64,000 nucleotides of DNA from Diploscapter coronatus (GCA_964036155.1 OZ038422.1:7525201-7589200); one strand, 5' to 3'; positions 37,901 to 50,072 are shown, numbered from the stretch's first letter. Notes: generated from the letters alone by a model not told the origin. Numbers and translations: made by a program.

Positions 37901-38030
37901 TGCTGTACTTCTTGTGCTTTGCAATGTAGTGTTTTGCTTGTTCGCTACAGCCAAACCAGCATCATGGACCGATTCCACAATTACTCATTTCTCACGAAAG
38001 AATACCCCTATATTCTTCGCTAAAGTATAA
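34906..38030 (+). CDS. SLC17-like major facilitator transporter
   Basis: Eleven exons (34906-35089, 35389-35567, 36054-36173, 36221-36322, 36669-36812, 36857-36934, 36979-37278, 37343-37469, 37516-37592, 37641-37733, 37842-38030) encode 530 residues. A hydrophilic, charged N-terminus of about 80 residues precedes twelve hydrophobic segments. Features match the SLC17 (phosphate/organic anion and vesicular transporter) branch as it appears in nematodes: RYAILSCSIICLSSLMANIV, then VCFNFTVLCM in helix 1, VSLLISKYGSRK after helix 3, PVSGELCTSSLGWESVYYL and a FLYTDLPEYHPMVSKTELL loop. The first ATG (34906) is used here. TTTCAG lies between it and a second ATG at 34933, so with trans-splicing the protein would start at MSTREEN. 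The substrate cannot be told from sequence. Intron 2 holds a small MITE. Confidence 0.9.
35918..36010. mobile_element. Short MITE in transporter intron 2
   Basis: A 93-base element whose ends are inverted copies: AGGGGTGTGCGAAATTTTAA at the left and, on the other strand, AGGATGTGCGAAATTCCAA at the right. A related string, GATGTGCGAAATTAAA, occurs near 5631 in a sec-63 intron. Non-coding. Confidence 0.6.
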
Positions 38031-40048
38031 GTAAAATTGCAATAATAATGATAAACAAAGAGAAATCATTAAATTTACTTCTTATATCATTGGAAATTCG
38101 GATATATTCATGTTTCATTTTATTTGTCGAGGCTGTCTATACTGAAATTGTTTTAATTTTAAATTTATGAAATCATAGACAGATTCTAAAAATTACGGTT
38201 TTCTTAGGATATTTGAAACTAGCGTTAACAGGTTATTTCCGTATATAAGAAAGGGGTAAATATCAAATCAAATCATTCTGAAGCATTGCAAAAATCATGA
38301 CCCCACATTTACAAGTCTTTCATTCATATTTCCTCAGCTTTATCATTCCCATTTCTCCCCAAAGTTATCACATCATTTCTCATTTTATCTGCTTCTGTGG
38401 TAGCGGTCCGATCTCACGTAACAATTCAGTTATTCGTTTGTAGTTTCGAGATTCGATAATAAAATTTATTAATATCCTATGAAAGTTGAAGTAGAAGAAT
38501 AAGTTGTTAATGGTAAATGGATACATCAAACAGCTGAAATAAGTGTGAGGAGCACAAATAGAACCAAATTGAATTAGTGACCGGCAATCGAAATAAGGTA
38601 ATCTGGAATAAGGAAAATGGATAACAAATGCCTGAAGTATGAATCCAACAGACATTTCAATTCAACATAACCAAATTCATAAGGAAGATTTGAAGAAAAC
38701 GATAACTATTGCAAATCATATTAAATCTGTTAGTCTTTATGTGGCCTTTGAAAATATGGATACTTTCATCTAAAGGACTTAGCAAATCCATAATATTAAG
38801 GAAGGATAGGTAACAAGAGCAAGAAGCCAAATCCATAAGTATTTTTGAAAATGTAAGAAATTCATGAATCTAGAAAACTAGACCAGCTATAAAGAAAAGA
38901 ACGAAATAAAACGGATGAATCACAGAATCTGATTACCGTAAAGTCTAATAAGACCTAGCTTTATGCAGATTATTACGGTTTTGCGTAGTACTGGTTGTTA
39001 AATATTTGGAGCATAAAGTTTGGATCAACAATTGAAATTTGTTAAACTTTCATAGGTTAAATTTTTCTAAATTCTCTTTAAAGTTTTGAGTTTTGCAGAA
39101 AACATCGGATTAAAATAACTTGGAGATTTATCTCTCGATATGCACATGAAAATAAACGAATCTTATATTTCAATGAAAGTTTGTTACTCGAAAATTTTCC
39201 TCGTTTCTGCATGACATTGGTTTGTGGCTTTCATAAATTTAAAGAGCGCGAATGCTCAAATTTGAATATGCAGAAATTGCAATTTTTGAGCCGGATTTCT
39301 ACAAAATTCTGAAATATTAATGAAATTTTAAAGCTGGTTTTTTTTAGAAAAGTTCAAGCTCGACAAAAGTCCCCGCTGGGCCGACTCTGGAAAATCAAAG
39401 AAATAATGTTTTTGGAGTTTAAAGAGAACAAAAATTGTCTAAAAACCGATCTCTTGAAGTGACAAAGTTTTCTCCTTCAAATGCAATTTTGCATTTTCTT
39501 ATTTGTAAAGTCAGTTCATGGTCATGTCTAAGACTCACCGCCGGCAGAGATACGATTCATCTTTGAAATGACTGCGAACTTTGAGAGAAAATGATCGAAT
39601 TTTTATTCGAATAAATAAAAATGAATCAAAATTCTAATTTTTGCTGACTTATAATCTAGAACATTAGGAAGGGCAATATCGACTTAATTAGGGTGTTTTG
39701 GCTGATACAAATCGGAAATTTCTTCTTGCCTAGAGTATTAAAGTATCAGACAACATTTCTGTATGCTTTAAATACCAAAAGCACCCAATTTAATAAAACC
39801 CATTTGCACTCTCTACATGACTTCATATAACTACGATATTTAGACTTTACGGTAATTACTCTTGCATTTTAATGCCTTTGTTAAATGCATCTTATTTAGA
39901 ATCGTTGACATAGGGCAACGGCTTGATAATAACTGTAGGGAAAAGTCGCAGATCAACTTTGAGCAAATAATTGTTCGTTACTCGTTGAATTCAGATACAA
40001 AGGCCTCTGATAAACTGACGATAAGGCGATCATTTCCATCTCTTTCCA
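38031..40048. other. Intergenic DNA with distant inverted repeat
   Basis: No supported exon. A 17-base inverted pair, ATTACCGTAAAGTCTAA at about 38933-38949 and TTAGACTTTACGGTAAT at about 39840-39856, bounds roughly 920 bases and may be the ends of a worn element. A minus-strand open frame at 38380-38655 encodes 91 hydrophobic residues that vaguely suggest a membrane segment, but no family is recognised. Convergent 3' ends of the transporter and FAM76 genes lie at the edges. Confidence 0.4.
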
Positions 40049-41390
40049 CTACTTTTTCTCTTTCTGTAAAATTATTACTTACGAAAATGAGCAAATAGAA
40101 CAGAAAACTTACAAGTTTCATCTGCCTGTACTTCTCGTGAACAGCATTGACGGCCTCTTCCTTCTCCTTCATCATTTGACTTATCTTCTCTCGAAATTTC
40201 TTTTCTTTATCCATTAACTCCGCGTTCAAAGCGGCAATCTAAAGTCAGAAAAGTTACTCTTATTTCAGATTCGCTAAATTTGTAACAAGTAATAAACAGA
40301 ACCATATCATAATTTCTTCCTACTTTGCAATTTAAATTCAAGTCTCATTTGATATTCAGCACATAGAATATTCCGACCTTCTTGTCTCTATTTAACAGTT
40401 CAGAATCCTTCTGTGTGATCGTCGCCTGCATTCGTGCTATTTGATCTCTCAACTGCTGCACAACAAGAACATTCTCTCCTGCTTCTGCCAGAGGATCGCT
40501 CTTTGATACTTTGTTATTCGTCTCATCCTTAAGCCAAAATAATAACTTTAAAGAATGATTATCATCGAGATTGAATATATAAAATAAGGGGAATTTAGGA
40601 ATGTAGAAAGATCTATATTTAATCTGATTTTGAGTAACGCATCATTATAGTGAAAGTTCTTCTCACTGTTAGATCGAACGGTATTATTTTGTGTTGTTAA
40701 ATATAATCAAACTCAATATCGCTATTCTGATGCTAATTATAGCTGAGTCAGAGGCAATATTCTTCAATAAATCGAATAACACCGACCTTCTCATCGTGCT
40801 TTCTCTTGTGACCGTGTTTGTCTTTGTCAGTCGCAACAATAGACGAGGATGCTTTCTCGGATGAAGACACCACGACTCCAGCCATCACTTTCATCTTGTG
40901 TTGACGTGCATTCATAATGCACAGACGACATAATGTTGGCTTTCCCTAATATACTATTGAAAGAAAGTAATTTCGTAACCAATTCCCACCTTGTTCTTAG
41001 AGTCCTTGACAAACGCAGATTTCAACTTGCAACTCGCACAGGCAACAGGATCACCGAACTTGCGCTGAGAATGCGAACAGTACACGCATCTGAAAAACAA
41101 CAATTGGAGAAAAATATCGAAAATCGTTAGTTACGCAAGTTTGGGAATTTATTCAAACTCTTTTCGGAAATCTTACTTGTCCTCATGAAAAGCAGCATGA
41201 ATCTGGCAGAATTTGCAGATCGTCGGTTTGCCGTATTTAGCCTCATTCTTCTTGCATTTATCACATTGTGGAGATTTTTGACTAAACAAAAAAAATCGTC
41301 GAATAATTCAAGTTTTGGTAAAAAATGAACTAACTTCTCAAGCAGGTCGGATCTGCAATTCACACATCGCTTCACTATTGGTGTTGCCAT
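40049..41390 (-). CDS. FAM76 family protein
   Basis: Seven exons (41335-41390, 41177-41281, 40990-41089, 40797-40946, 40378-40527, 40113-40238, 40049-40063) encode 233 residues. The N-terminal half is the FAM76 zinc-ribbon array of CxxC pairs: CVNC, CDKC, CKFC, CVYC, CASCK and CRLC, with the characteristic KYGKP..CKFCQIHAAF, RKFGDPVACASCK and GKPTLCRLCIMN blocks. A His/Lys-rich linker (KDKHGHKRKHDEK) and a coiled coil of about 90 residues end the protein. FAM76A/B are conserved nuclear (speckle) proteins; FAM76B has been linked to control of inflammatory signalling, but the biochemical role is poorly known. The last coding exon has 15 bases. One acceptor is TTAAG and two donors are GTCGG, all forced by frame and homology. 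Confidence 0.92.
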
Positions 41391-41631
41391 CTGAAATTCG
41401 AATGATAGCCGATAAAATAAACTCTAAATCAGCGATAAAACTATTTAAAAAAAAAGCAAGGCGATTCGAAATTTGGCAGTGCAGTGGTTGATATGAAAGA
41501 TAGGCGGAGTTTTGTATTGCAAAGTGTCTGTGTCGCTGCAAATTGATTTTTCATTGTTCATTCGTTGTCGACGTTTCATTTTGAATTTGCTTCGGCTTAT
41601 TTTTTGAAGTTTTATTTCGAAGTTTCCGAAA
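41391..41631. promoter_or_regulatory. Bidirectional promoter, FAM76 / OSTC
   Basis: Only 241 bases separate the start codons of two divergent genes, so both promoters must lie here. The FAM76 ATG is preceded by ATTTCAG (minus strand), a possible trans-splice site. T-rich tracts occur on the OSTC side (41590-41620). Confidence 0.6.
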
Positions 41632-42742
41632 ATGGAGTCACTTCTGAACGGTGTATTCCGAATGACACTCATCGATCCACCCAACATTCGAATCGGCAAG
41701 CCAAAGTGGCTCGAGGTATGGCTTTGTTTAGTTTTTGAGAAAAGATCATGTTTAGAAGTGCGAACTATCATCTTTGCAAACTAGTTTTTTTTTTAATTTG
41801 TAGAAAAATGTTGGTATTTGAAATTTTGCTGAAATATTCACATTGAAAGTAGAATGTGATTCAGGATTCACGAAAGAAGGATTGCTTCTTCTTCTTCGAA
41901 TGTTCAAGCCAGCTTAATTTTTCCTCTGCCAAAATACACTATTATTGACTTTTTGCAAAGATGATAAAAACAATGACAAACACTTTATTTGATTTGTTCA
42001 GCTTCCATCCGCAATGTCAGTGTTCGTCTTCATTGTAGGCACATATTTTCTCGTCACTGCAGGAGTTATCTACGACGTTATCAATGAGCCGCCCAGCATC
42101 GGTATTTTGTAGCATACAATTTTCAAATTCATTCTTACTTTCTAGGTTCGACATTCGACGAACGCGGGCATCAGCGTCCAACAGCCATTCTGGTTGGACG
42201 AGTCAACGGACAGTACATCATGGAGGGACTCGCTGCTGCATTCATGTTCGTTCTCGGAGGTACGATTCTGCTAGCTTCTTAAAATAACTTACCCAAGTAT
42301 TGTGTTCATTTTCTTGAATTTTGCACCATTTGAATGAGTCTCTTGTCTCTTCATACGTAATAGTTGAAAATTTTGGACGCAAGTGTCTTTATCCAAATAT
42401 TTCAAGTGAATACTTTTGTCTCGCGTGCTGTTTCCTCTCATTTCTGCTACACAAATTCTCGTTTCTTTACCTGGAAGGAAGTACTTGGAACCGAAAGTTT
42501 CGTCTCTGAAATTTTCATTCTGTCTTTCTCAAAACGTGCTCAATTAATTTTCTGAAAATTTCAAATTCCAACCAGTCCACTTTTCAGGAATCGGATTCAT
42601 AATTTTGGACAAGTGCAACTCCAAGCACCTGCAGCGTTTGCATCGTCTCATCCTCTTCGGACTCGGTTTCGGTTGCGTTCTCATCGGATTTTTCGCTACA
42701 AAATTTTTCATGTCTATAAAAATGCCAGGCTACGGTCAGTAG
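41632..42742 (+). CDS. ostc: Oligosaccharyltransferase complex subunit OSTC
   Basis: Four exons (41632-41715, 42002-42101, 42146-42259, 42588-42742) encode 150 residues, the normal family length. The protein follows the OSTC pattern: an N-terminal [16 protein letters not shown], a first membrane segment, then [35 protein letters not shown], a second segment with [11 protein letters not shown], and a third ending MKMPGY-like (IKMPGYGQ). OSTC links the STT3A form of oligosaccharyltransferase to the Sec61 channel for co-translational N-glycosylation in the ER. It shares a short divergent promoter with FAM76. The next gene, COASY, starts 411 bases downstream on the same strand, so an operon is possible but no clear trans-splice acceptor sits before its ATG. 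Confidence 0.96.
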
Positions 42743-42897
42743 TCGTTTTCTAGTTATTTATTCCTCGTTACCATCTTTGTTTTTATTCGATAGTGCTTTA
42801 GTTAGCGGCTTAAAACTGCCTGGATTATTCTCAAGTTATTGTCGTGATATGTACAGGGAATTTTTAAAATTAAGTTATGGGTCTTGCAAGTTCCAAA

Positions 42898-42903
42898 AAT
42901 AAA
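42898..42903 (+). terminator. Polyadenylation signal of OSTC
   Basis: AATAAA 156 bases after the OSTC stop codon, in an AT-rich stretch. Confidence 0.6.
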
Positions 42904-43153
42904 TATTTTATGAGAATGTTGATTTCATTTGAAAATTGAAGAATTCAGTTTAAATCTAAAAAATATCCCTACATTTTATCGAGTTTTGTCATATTTTCTG
43001 ATGTGATTTCCTGATAAGACCGTGTTTTTCGTGCCTTTCCTCTTTCCTCCTGTCTGGTCGTCCTTGTGTTTATCGATCTCGATCTCTTTCTTGTCCCATT
43101 CTTATTCTCATTCTCCGATCTGTCTTCTTCTTCTTCTATATTTCGAATTCCAA

Positions 43154-46100
43154 ATGGACTCAGACTCAGATCCACCCGGAATGTGTGATATCGGTCTGCT
43201 CGTTCTGACAGCGAGAAACTCCACAAGAATTACGCAGCTCCTCACTCACGCTGCAAAGGCTGTCAATTCACGACTTTACATACGGTGGGCATTTTACTCT
43301 AAATGAATTCAAAAAATAATTGGCAAAATTTACCTGAAGAAGTATGAAATATTCTTGGAATGTTTGAATTACAAAATCTTTGATTAAATCATGCTTCATA
43401 AATTTCAATCACGTACTATAAATAAGATCCTATCAGAAAAAAAAAACATTTCATAAACTGCGATTCTCACAAGGGAAGTTCTCATATAGCAACTCATAGA
43501 TATTGATATAATTTCTCTCGTAGGGGTATTTATGATCACTCTTATCACATCAAGAAGTGTCTAATCGCACTCATAATCTTGGAATGTTGAGTTTAGCCTA
43601 ATTTCTTCCGTTGCATTTCAAACTTGCAAAATTTGAATACATCATTTCACAAGTAAAACAACAGCCTATTTCCCCATACAGAATACGAGTGAAAAGTACA
43701 GGATTTAGAGTGTGATTAGACACTTTTTGACTTCTGAATCGTGATCAACGTCATCGAAAACTCCTATTTGGAAAGTTACATCAAGACCTGTGCGTTCTCA
43801 GTAGAAACTATTCTTGTCAATCGAAGCATTTTTTCCTTTTAATTCCAGAGTAGAATCTCCCGAATTGGATAATCTGCTTCCATCGATTTACCTCCAGTCC
43901 TCCCAATTCTGTCCTCAACTGGATGTGCGTGTTCTGCTCGGTCGAAGACTGCCCCAGTCATTCACTCTGATTGGAGATGAACAGCCCTCGGAAGTGGAGG
44001 TCGTCAGGCCCAAGTACAGGAAGGTCGTACTGGGAGGCACTTTCGACAGGCTCCACAATGGACATAAGGTTTCATTTTGCATTTTTATTAGTAAAAATAG
44101 ATATATAATATTCTTGAAGGTCCTTCTCTCGAAAGCAGCCTTGCTGGCGAGTGAAAACGTGACCTGTGGAGTGACAGACAAGCAGATGATTGCCAGTGAG
44201 TGAATTTCGCTTTCGATTCTAAACATTATTGAAAGCCAATTTTAACTCCTTTAAACCTCGATTTCTCAAACTGGCTTTTTGTGTAATTTACCAGAAAAGC
44301 ATCACCGCAACCAATTTGTGAAGTTTATCAGTTTTAGGAGTTGGAGTGTAAAGAAAACAAACAAGTATGACAAATTTTACAAATGGTAGCGGTGGTCTTC
44401 TAGCAAATTATACAGCGATCTTTCAACATTTAATACCCTATTTTACCCTAGATTATTTTCTTTTTAAATTTCATGGGAAATGTCCTCTTTAGAAAAATCG
44501 CTCCATGAATTGATCGAACCGGTTGAAAAGCGCATTGCTTGCGTGGAAGAGTTCGTTGCTGACGTTTCTGACAATGTCGTGAGTTTGTGAAACTCGTCAT
44601 TTCTGAAATTGTTCGATTTGAGCGATGTTTCGCCGAGCCAATCACCGACCCGTTTGGACCATCGATTCGAATACCCGACCTGGAAGCCATCATTGTGAGC
44701 AGAGAGACCGAGAAGGGTGGTCAGGCAGTCAACCAGAAGAGAAAGGTTAGTGATTTTGATTGAATTTTGATAGAAAGATAACTGAATTGGAAGAATTTCT
44801 GAAAATTTCAATAGATATATCGTTTCTAGATCATATATTGAAGAAAGGGCTGTAGAATTTTTGCTATCTTCTTACGAAAAAGTGATTTTATAGGAACGCG
44901 GCATGTCAATATTGGAAATGCACGTGATCGACCTGTTGGAAGCGGACGATTCGATTCTGAAAGAGACCAAGATTAGCTCCTCGAGCAGAAGACGCGAAGC
45001 TCTGGGAAATCTGCTCAAACAGCCCACTCCCCATCCGGAAAGACCATATTTCCCATATATCATTGGACTCACTGGAGGAATTGCCTCAGGAAAGAGCAAC
45101 ATCGCTAAATACCTCATGGAGGAGGCCGATTTTGAGGTTAGTGCAATTTTTGGAGATATTTTCCGAGAATTTATAAATTCAAAGCTAGGATGTTCGAAAT
45201 CGATACTAAAATTTTCAAAGGTTCAACGTATCTGATCCAAGAAATGAGTTTTAGAACAAATCATATTTTGGTTTTTAGGTGATTGATTGTGATAAAGTGG
45301 CGCACACCTGCTACGAGAGAGGCAGCGAATTGACACAGAAAATCGGCGAGAAATTCCCTGGAGTCGTGACTGATGGACTCGTCGACAGGAAGGCACTCGG
45401 CAGCATCGTTTTCGCTGATAAAGTTAGCAATTTCTTATTTTTTGCACAAATTTAATATTTTAGGCAAAATTAGACGAACTTTCGTGGTTGATTTGGCCGA
45501 TTGTGCTCGAAAAGGTCAAAGCGATCATCGAGAAAACTGACAAGAAATATGTCGGTAAGAATTGTTTATATCAGTGCTAAAAGATTACCGAAATTCAAAA
45601 GATATGTATTCTGAAGCAGTTTTAAACTATTTGCATTAAAAATTACATAAGTTCAGTGATTATTCAGCCCAGAATGCTTAGTTTTGCCGCGTTTTTTTTT
45701 TATAAAAAAAACATGCGATAGGAGAAAATTGTTAAGATTAAAAATTGCAGCAATCGAAGCGGCAGCGATAGTGGAGGCCAAATGGCAGGGCTTTATGAAC
45801 GAATTGTGGACGGTGTTTGTGCCTGTAGAGGAGACGCTCAGGCGGATCAAGGAACGGGATGGGCTAGATGAGGAACAGGTTCGTAAATAAAATTTTAAAA
45901 ATCATCTTGGCATCGATTGATTTTATGTTAATGCTTTTTTTTTTTTTTATATTTTATCATTTCGAACAAAATTATGACATCACCATAACTTAAGAGTTCA
46001 TTTTCGATAGAACGAGCATCAAGAACACTTATTTATCAACGTTCCTCTTATCGTATGATTTCTCGATTTTTGTTGATGAAACGGCGTATATAATTAATGC

Positions 46101-46290
46101 ATTTCAATTTTTTAAATTTATATTTCAGGCCCAAAATCGCATCCAATCTCAACTGACAAACAAGGACCGAGTCGACGAAAGCCACGTGGTGTTTTGCTCT
46201 CTGTGGGACTATTCGATCACCCGCGCACAGGTCACGAAAGCCATCAAATTGCTCAGACAGAGAACTGATTCGATACATCAAAATAACTGA
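43154..46290 (+). CDS. coasy: Bifunctional coenzyme A synthase (PPAT/DPCK)
   Basis: Ten exons (43154-43284, 43849-44068, 44120-44195, 44493-44578, 44623-44745, 44894-45136, 45279-45422, 45464-45554, 45751-45878, 46129-46290) encode 467 residues. The N-terminal half contains the phosphopantetheine adenylyltransferase signature VVLGGTFDRLHNGHK near residue 110. The C-terminal half is dephospho-CoA kinase with the P-loop GLTGGIASGKS near residue 270, then VIDCDKVAH, the LIWPIV helix and a C-terminal WTVFVP..RIKERDG stretch. It makes the last two steps of CoA synthesis, at the mitochondrial surface or in the cytosol. The 5' UTR (43023-43140) is pyrimidine-rich. Intron 1 (564 bases) holds an inverted repeat. 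One acceptor is TTTGAG and another TTGAAG. The gene runs tail-to-tail with the Tat-SF1 homologue. Confidence 0.95.
43553..43728. repeat. Inverted repeat in COASY intron 1
   Basis: AAGTGTCTAATCGCACTC (about 43555) and GAGTGTGATTAGACACTT (about 43708) are inverted copies with one mismatch, bounding about 175 bases. A short MITE or a hairpin-forming intron element. Confidence 0.55.
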
Positions 46291-46495
46291 AAGTCATAAT
46301 CATCATGCTTGAAAGTGGGTAGAAATTGTTTCTTTCCAATAATCTTATCAATGACAATCGAGATTCTAAAATTTCGAACCTCCTTAATTCTCATATCCCT
46401 TCACGATTATATTTACATGTCTCAAAATGGCAAAAAGTTATAAATAGGGTTATGCTAGGCAATAGGTATTTCAATTGAATCACGTCACAATAAGC

Positions 46496-46501
46496 AATAA
46501 A
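46496..46501 (+). terminator. Polyadenylation signal of COASY
   Basis: AATAAA 206 bases after the COASY stop. The convergent gene has a matching signal (TTTATT on this strand) at 46526-46531, so the two transcripts probably end within, or overlap by, a few tens of bases. Confidence 0.55.
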
Positions 46502-46737
46502 TTATTCGATCTTAAAAAATGAAGTTTTATTGTAAAACCTCTAATACATTAGAAAGAAATGCAAAATCACAACCCGATAAAACAACTCTGAAGTATGCAA
46601 AGTAAATATCTTTCATTCTTTCAAGATCTCGATATCATAAATTCTATTTCACTACCATCCTCATAACTTGTAAATCGAAGAAAAATCACTTACGTTGCGA
46701 ACAAGTCACAATTTCTTGGTTTGAATGAATGAGAGAT

Positions 46738-49700
46738 CTATTCGTCAGTTTCCTGTTCATTTTTCTGCCTTTTCTCTTCAGGTTCCTCTGTCGTCTCTTC
46801 GTCTTCTCCTTCATCAGAACCCCCTTCCTCCTCTTCTCCTTCTTCATTATCATCGTCTCCCTGTCGTCCTTTCTGAATCCTCTCCTCCCAAGCAGCTATT
46901 CTCCTCTTCGCCTCTTCTTCCGTCTCCTGCACTTTGTACTTCGTCTTTCCATCCCACAATGAGCATTTCAATCTGAAACAAAATAATTTGACTTTTAAGA
47001 AGTTTTTTTTTTCGAATTTGCGCACTGATGATGCTTGAGAACGTTCGATGACAGTAATTCCCAATTTGAGTAAAAAGTCAATTTGTAAGCTCACTGTACT
47101 CGTGATCTAGTAGTGAGCGAAAAAGTGAATGATATGCAAATTGAACTTTACAAAAGCCCTAAAAATCAAATAATGAGAAGCTGCCTTACTCCCTTCCATC
47201 GACAATCCGTCCATTGAGCATTTTGACAGCCAAATCGGAATGCTCCGTGGATTCGAAAGCAACCGAGACAACTCCTTCCGGGTTATTCTGAATTAGAAAA
47301 TTTTGTCATACGAAAAAACTACCTAGTTCGCTGGTCATCCGATTGAAAAATTCATTGAATTGGAGGCGAAATATTGTCGATAAGAAAAAATATACGAGTT
47401 TTCAAATTTAGTGATCGATGAACTCCACAGAGTCAGAAACTTGTGTTTTGTGGAAATTGAGATGAAAGGGACAAAAATTCGGAAAACTCACATCATAAAC
47501 GACGACTTTTTTGACAGTCCCGTACTTGGCGCAGCTCTGCTCGACTTCTTCCTTCAGATCCAGCAGAAGGGCTGCATTCTTCTAAAAAAGCAATAAATAA
47601 TGATAGAAGAAATCAATTAATGAATTACCGCCATCTGATCCAAAGTGAAGAGGTTCTTGATGATGACCGTGCAGTCAGAAAGTGGTCGATAGTTCCTCGG
47701 CTTGTCTGGCTTCCATTCGAAAATCCTGAAACATAAAAGTTTGGCTTTGATACAATAAATCGCAAACCTATTACAATTTGATCTATGCATTTAAAATCAA
47801 ACAAAAAGTTATTAAAACTGGAATGGATCAGAATGGACATTTGGATAAGTCGAAATCGTAATAATCTCAAATGTTTTCTCGGAATGAGAATGGAAATTCT
47901 GATCATTCCCAAGCAGCAGAAACATTAAGATGAAAAATCTGACTTATTCTGGCTCTCGAAGAACCTCTTCTTCTGTGCAGGAGTGAGTTTTCTCTTCTTC
48001 TTTGTCGGATCGAATTCCCCTTTCAATTCGAAATGGGCCTTTTCCACTTTCACTTCGCAGTCTCGCATTCGGGCGCCGTCCAAAATGCTCAGTGCCAATT
48101 CGACTGATTCCTGGAAAGGTTTGAATGAAAAGCTTCCTAAAAATTTGCAGCAACTGGAAAACTCATGGAATTGGTTTCCAAATTTACGAAAATGAATTGG
48201 AAAATAATCAGATATGATATTGTCAGGCGCGAAACGTTTTTCTAGGGCTTATTATCATTTAACTCTAATGAATCTTTTATCGATAGATTATATTTTTTCA
48301 AATAATAAATTTAAGAATATCAAAACTCCTACCATTTTGATGTAGCAGCACCTTCCATCCCCCTTCGGATTGCCTTCGTCGTCCAAGTACAACTTGATCT
48401 TTGACTTGCGAGTTCGTGGATCCTGTTGAATCACGCCGCATTTCGACATAAATTCCTGGAAATAACTAGTAAAATAAAAAATAGGGCTTCACATTCTACC
48501 GTAAACTCCTCGATGGTGACATCAGTCGGCATTCCACTCACATACACTGCTGTCGATTTCTCTTCCATGTCGATCCAGCCTACAATTATTCGTTCAGCAT
48601 TTCTCAGGTGAAAATTGAAAATGGTATGTTCCCAGTAAAGTCAGTGTCTAATCAATTTTTGTGTTACTTATTTTTGACTTTGATATTTCGAACTCATCCA
48701 CTCACCTTGCTGCTGCGGCTGTCCTGCCTTCTTCATCTTCTTCTTTTCCCGTTTCTCCTCGACTTCCTTTATCTTTGCTTCTGTCTTCTCCTTCAGTTCG
48801 GCATCCATCTTCTCTGAATTCAACTCATTAGTTGTTTTTCAAAATTTCTAAAATCAAACTAAATATCTAATGAACAGCTCACCATAAATCTGATCGTATT
48901 CCTTGATGAACTGCTCTCCATAGTGTGCCTGGTACTCAGCAATCGTGTCGTCGTCCAAAGCAGCGTTTTCTTTTCGAACCCACTCTTTCTTCTCTTCATC
49001 CCAAGTGTAATTCTTCGTCTGAAATAGGAATATTCAATCGAAATTGAAACCGCTTTTTGCCATTTTCTTCCAAAATATATCATATCCTCATGCAGCTAAA
49101 TGTAAAGCTATCTTTTTCAAAACAGAGACTACTCGAAAAGATCCGAGTTTTCTAATCTATCTGCGTCCCTTCTTCTAAAAGAAAATTGAACTTTCCAAAT
49201 GACCAGTATACGAACTGCTTGAACCCCGAAGAAGCGCAGAGCAAAATAAAGTAATGAAACTCCTACCTGTTGTTCAGCATTCTGCTGTTCATACCAGAGC
49301 TGCTCGACGAATTCCCGCATGTCCTCATCCACTTCCTTCCACTCGTCACTCTCGTTGTACTCCAGAAAGGCGCCATTGTTCCCGTATCGACCGTACCACT
49401 TCTCATTCAGATAGCGACGTTGGAACTCTGAAGTGCGAGATAAGCGTCAAGAGGGTTTTCGAATCTTTTGTAATTCGAAAGAAGGCAGGATTGACAAGAA
49501 AAATTCTTCAGTCTTCCAAGAAAACTCACTTTATTTTAAATGAAAGGGTGGTGTGCCTTCCAACATGGATAAAGTCTTTTTCATAAAGGTAAAAATCGAA
49601 CTCACCAGCCTCTTCCTTTTTCTCTCCCGCTTCCTTGCTCGTCCCAGTCTCTGCATCAGTTGCTGCATCCTCTCCGTCCTTCTTTTCCTGAGCGGTTTCT

Positions 49701-49744
49701 GGCTGCTCATCGTCTTCCGTTTCTGGCACAAAATCTGTCGACAT
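46738..49744 (-). CDS. Tat-SF1 / HTATSF1 (Cus2) splicing-factor homologue
   Basis: Eleven exons (49606-49744, 49267-49427, 48883-49018, 48706-48813, 48500-48579, 48333-48455, 47944-48110, 47629-47725, 47492-47581, 47190-47287, 46738-46972) encode 477 residues. An acidic N-terminus is followed by a NYTWDEEKKEW block and AEYQAHYG, as in Tat-SF1. The first RRM has TAVYVSGMPTDV and GDGRCCYIKM; a Lys-rich linker (DPTKKKRKLTPAQKKRF) then leads to the second RRM, a U2AF-homology-motif type (TVIIKNLF, GVVSVAFES, KMLNGRIVDGR, LWDGKTKY). The C-terminus is highly acidic. Tat-SF1/Cus2 helps U2 snRNP by binding SF3B1. The usual aromatic residue of the UHM RXF motif appears as RIV here, which may weaken ligand binding. 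Divergent from TANGO2 (328 bases apart) and convergent with COASY. Confidence 0.92.
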
Positions 49745-50072
49745 TTCACTGAAATGGCGTCAAACTAGCGGAAATTCGGATACGAAAATCGAAAGCTTGA
49801 GAAAATTCGAAAAGCAACCGAAAAATACGTAAAAAAACATAGTAAGCGTCGAGCGCATTTGCAATTGAACCGCGGTATTTCTCTTTTCGCCTTGGCTACA
49901 TTTCATTTTCCGCTGCTATTTTGCACTTTGTGGCCAGAATGTTGCCAAATGATTGCAAATCTGTGATGCAATTGATATATCGATCCTTATCACGCTGATC
50001 AAAAATTTGATGATAAAATCGGGGTATAAAACAGTTTGAATTTCAGGTGATTGACCATTTTTGGATGAGAGG
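49745..50072. promoter_or_regulatory. Bidirectional promoter, Tat-SF1 / TANGO2
   Basis: A 328-base gap between divergent start codons. TTTCAG precedes both genes by a few bases to about 28 bases (ATTTCAGTGAAATG on the minus strand, AATTTCAGGTGATT on the plus strand), fitting spliced-leader acceptors for both. Confidence 0.5.

Noticed and set aside
38380..38655. 91-residue hydrophobic frame resembling a chemoreceptor tail
   Set aside because: Only a vague resemblance; no neighbouring exons with membrane segments or splice signals were found.
46729..46976. Hydrophobic Leu/Phe/Ser-rich open frames
   Set aside because: They are the antisense of the acidic, Glu-rich C-terminal exon of the Tat-SF1 homologue.
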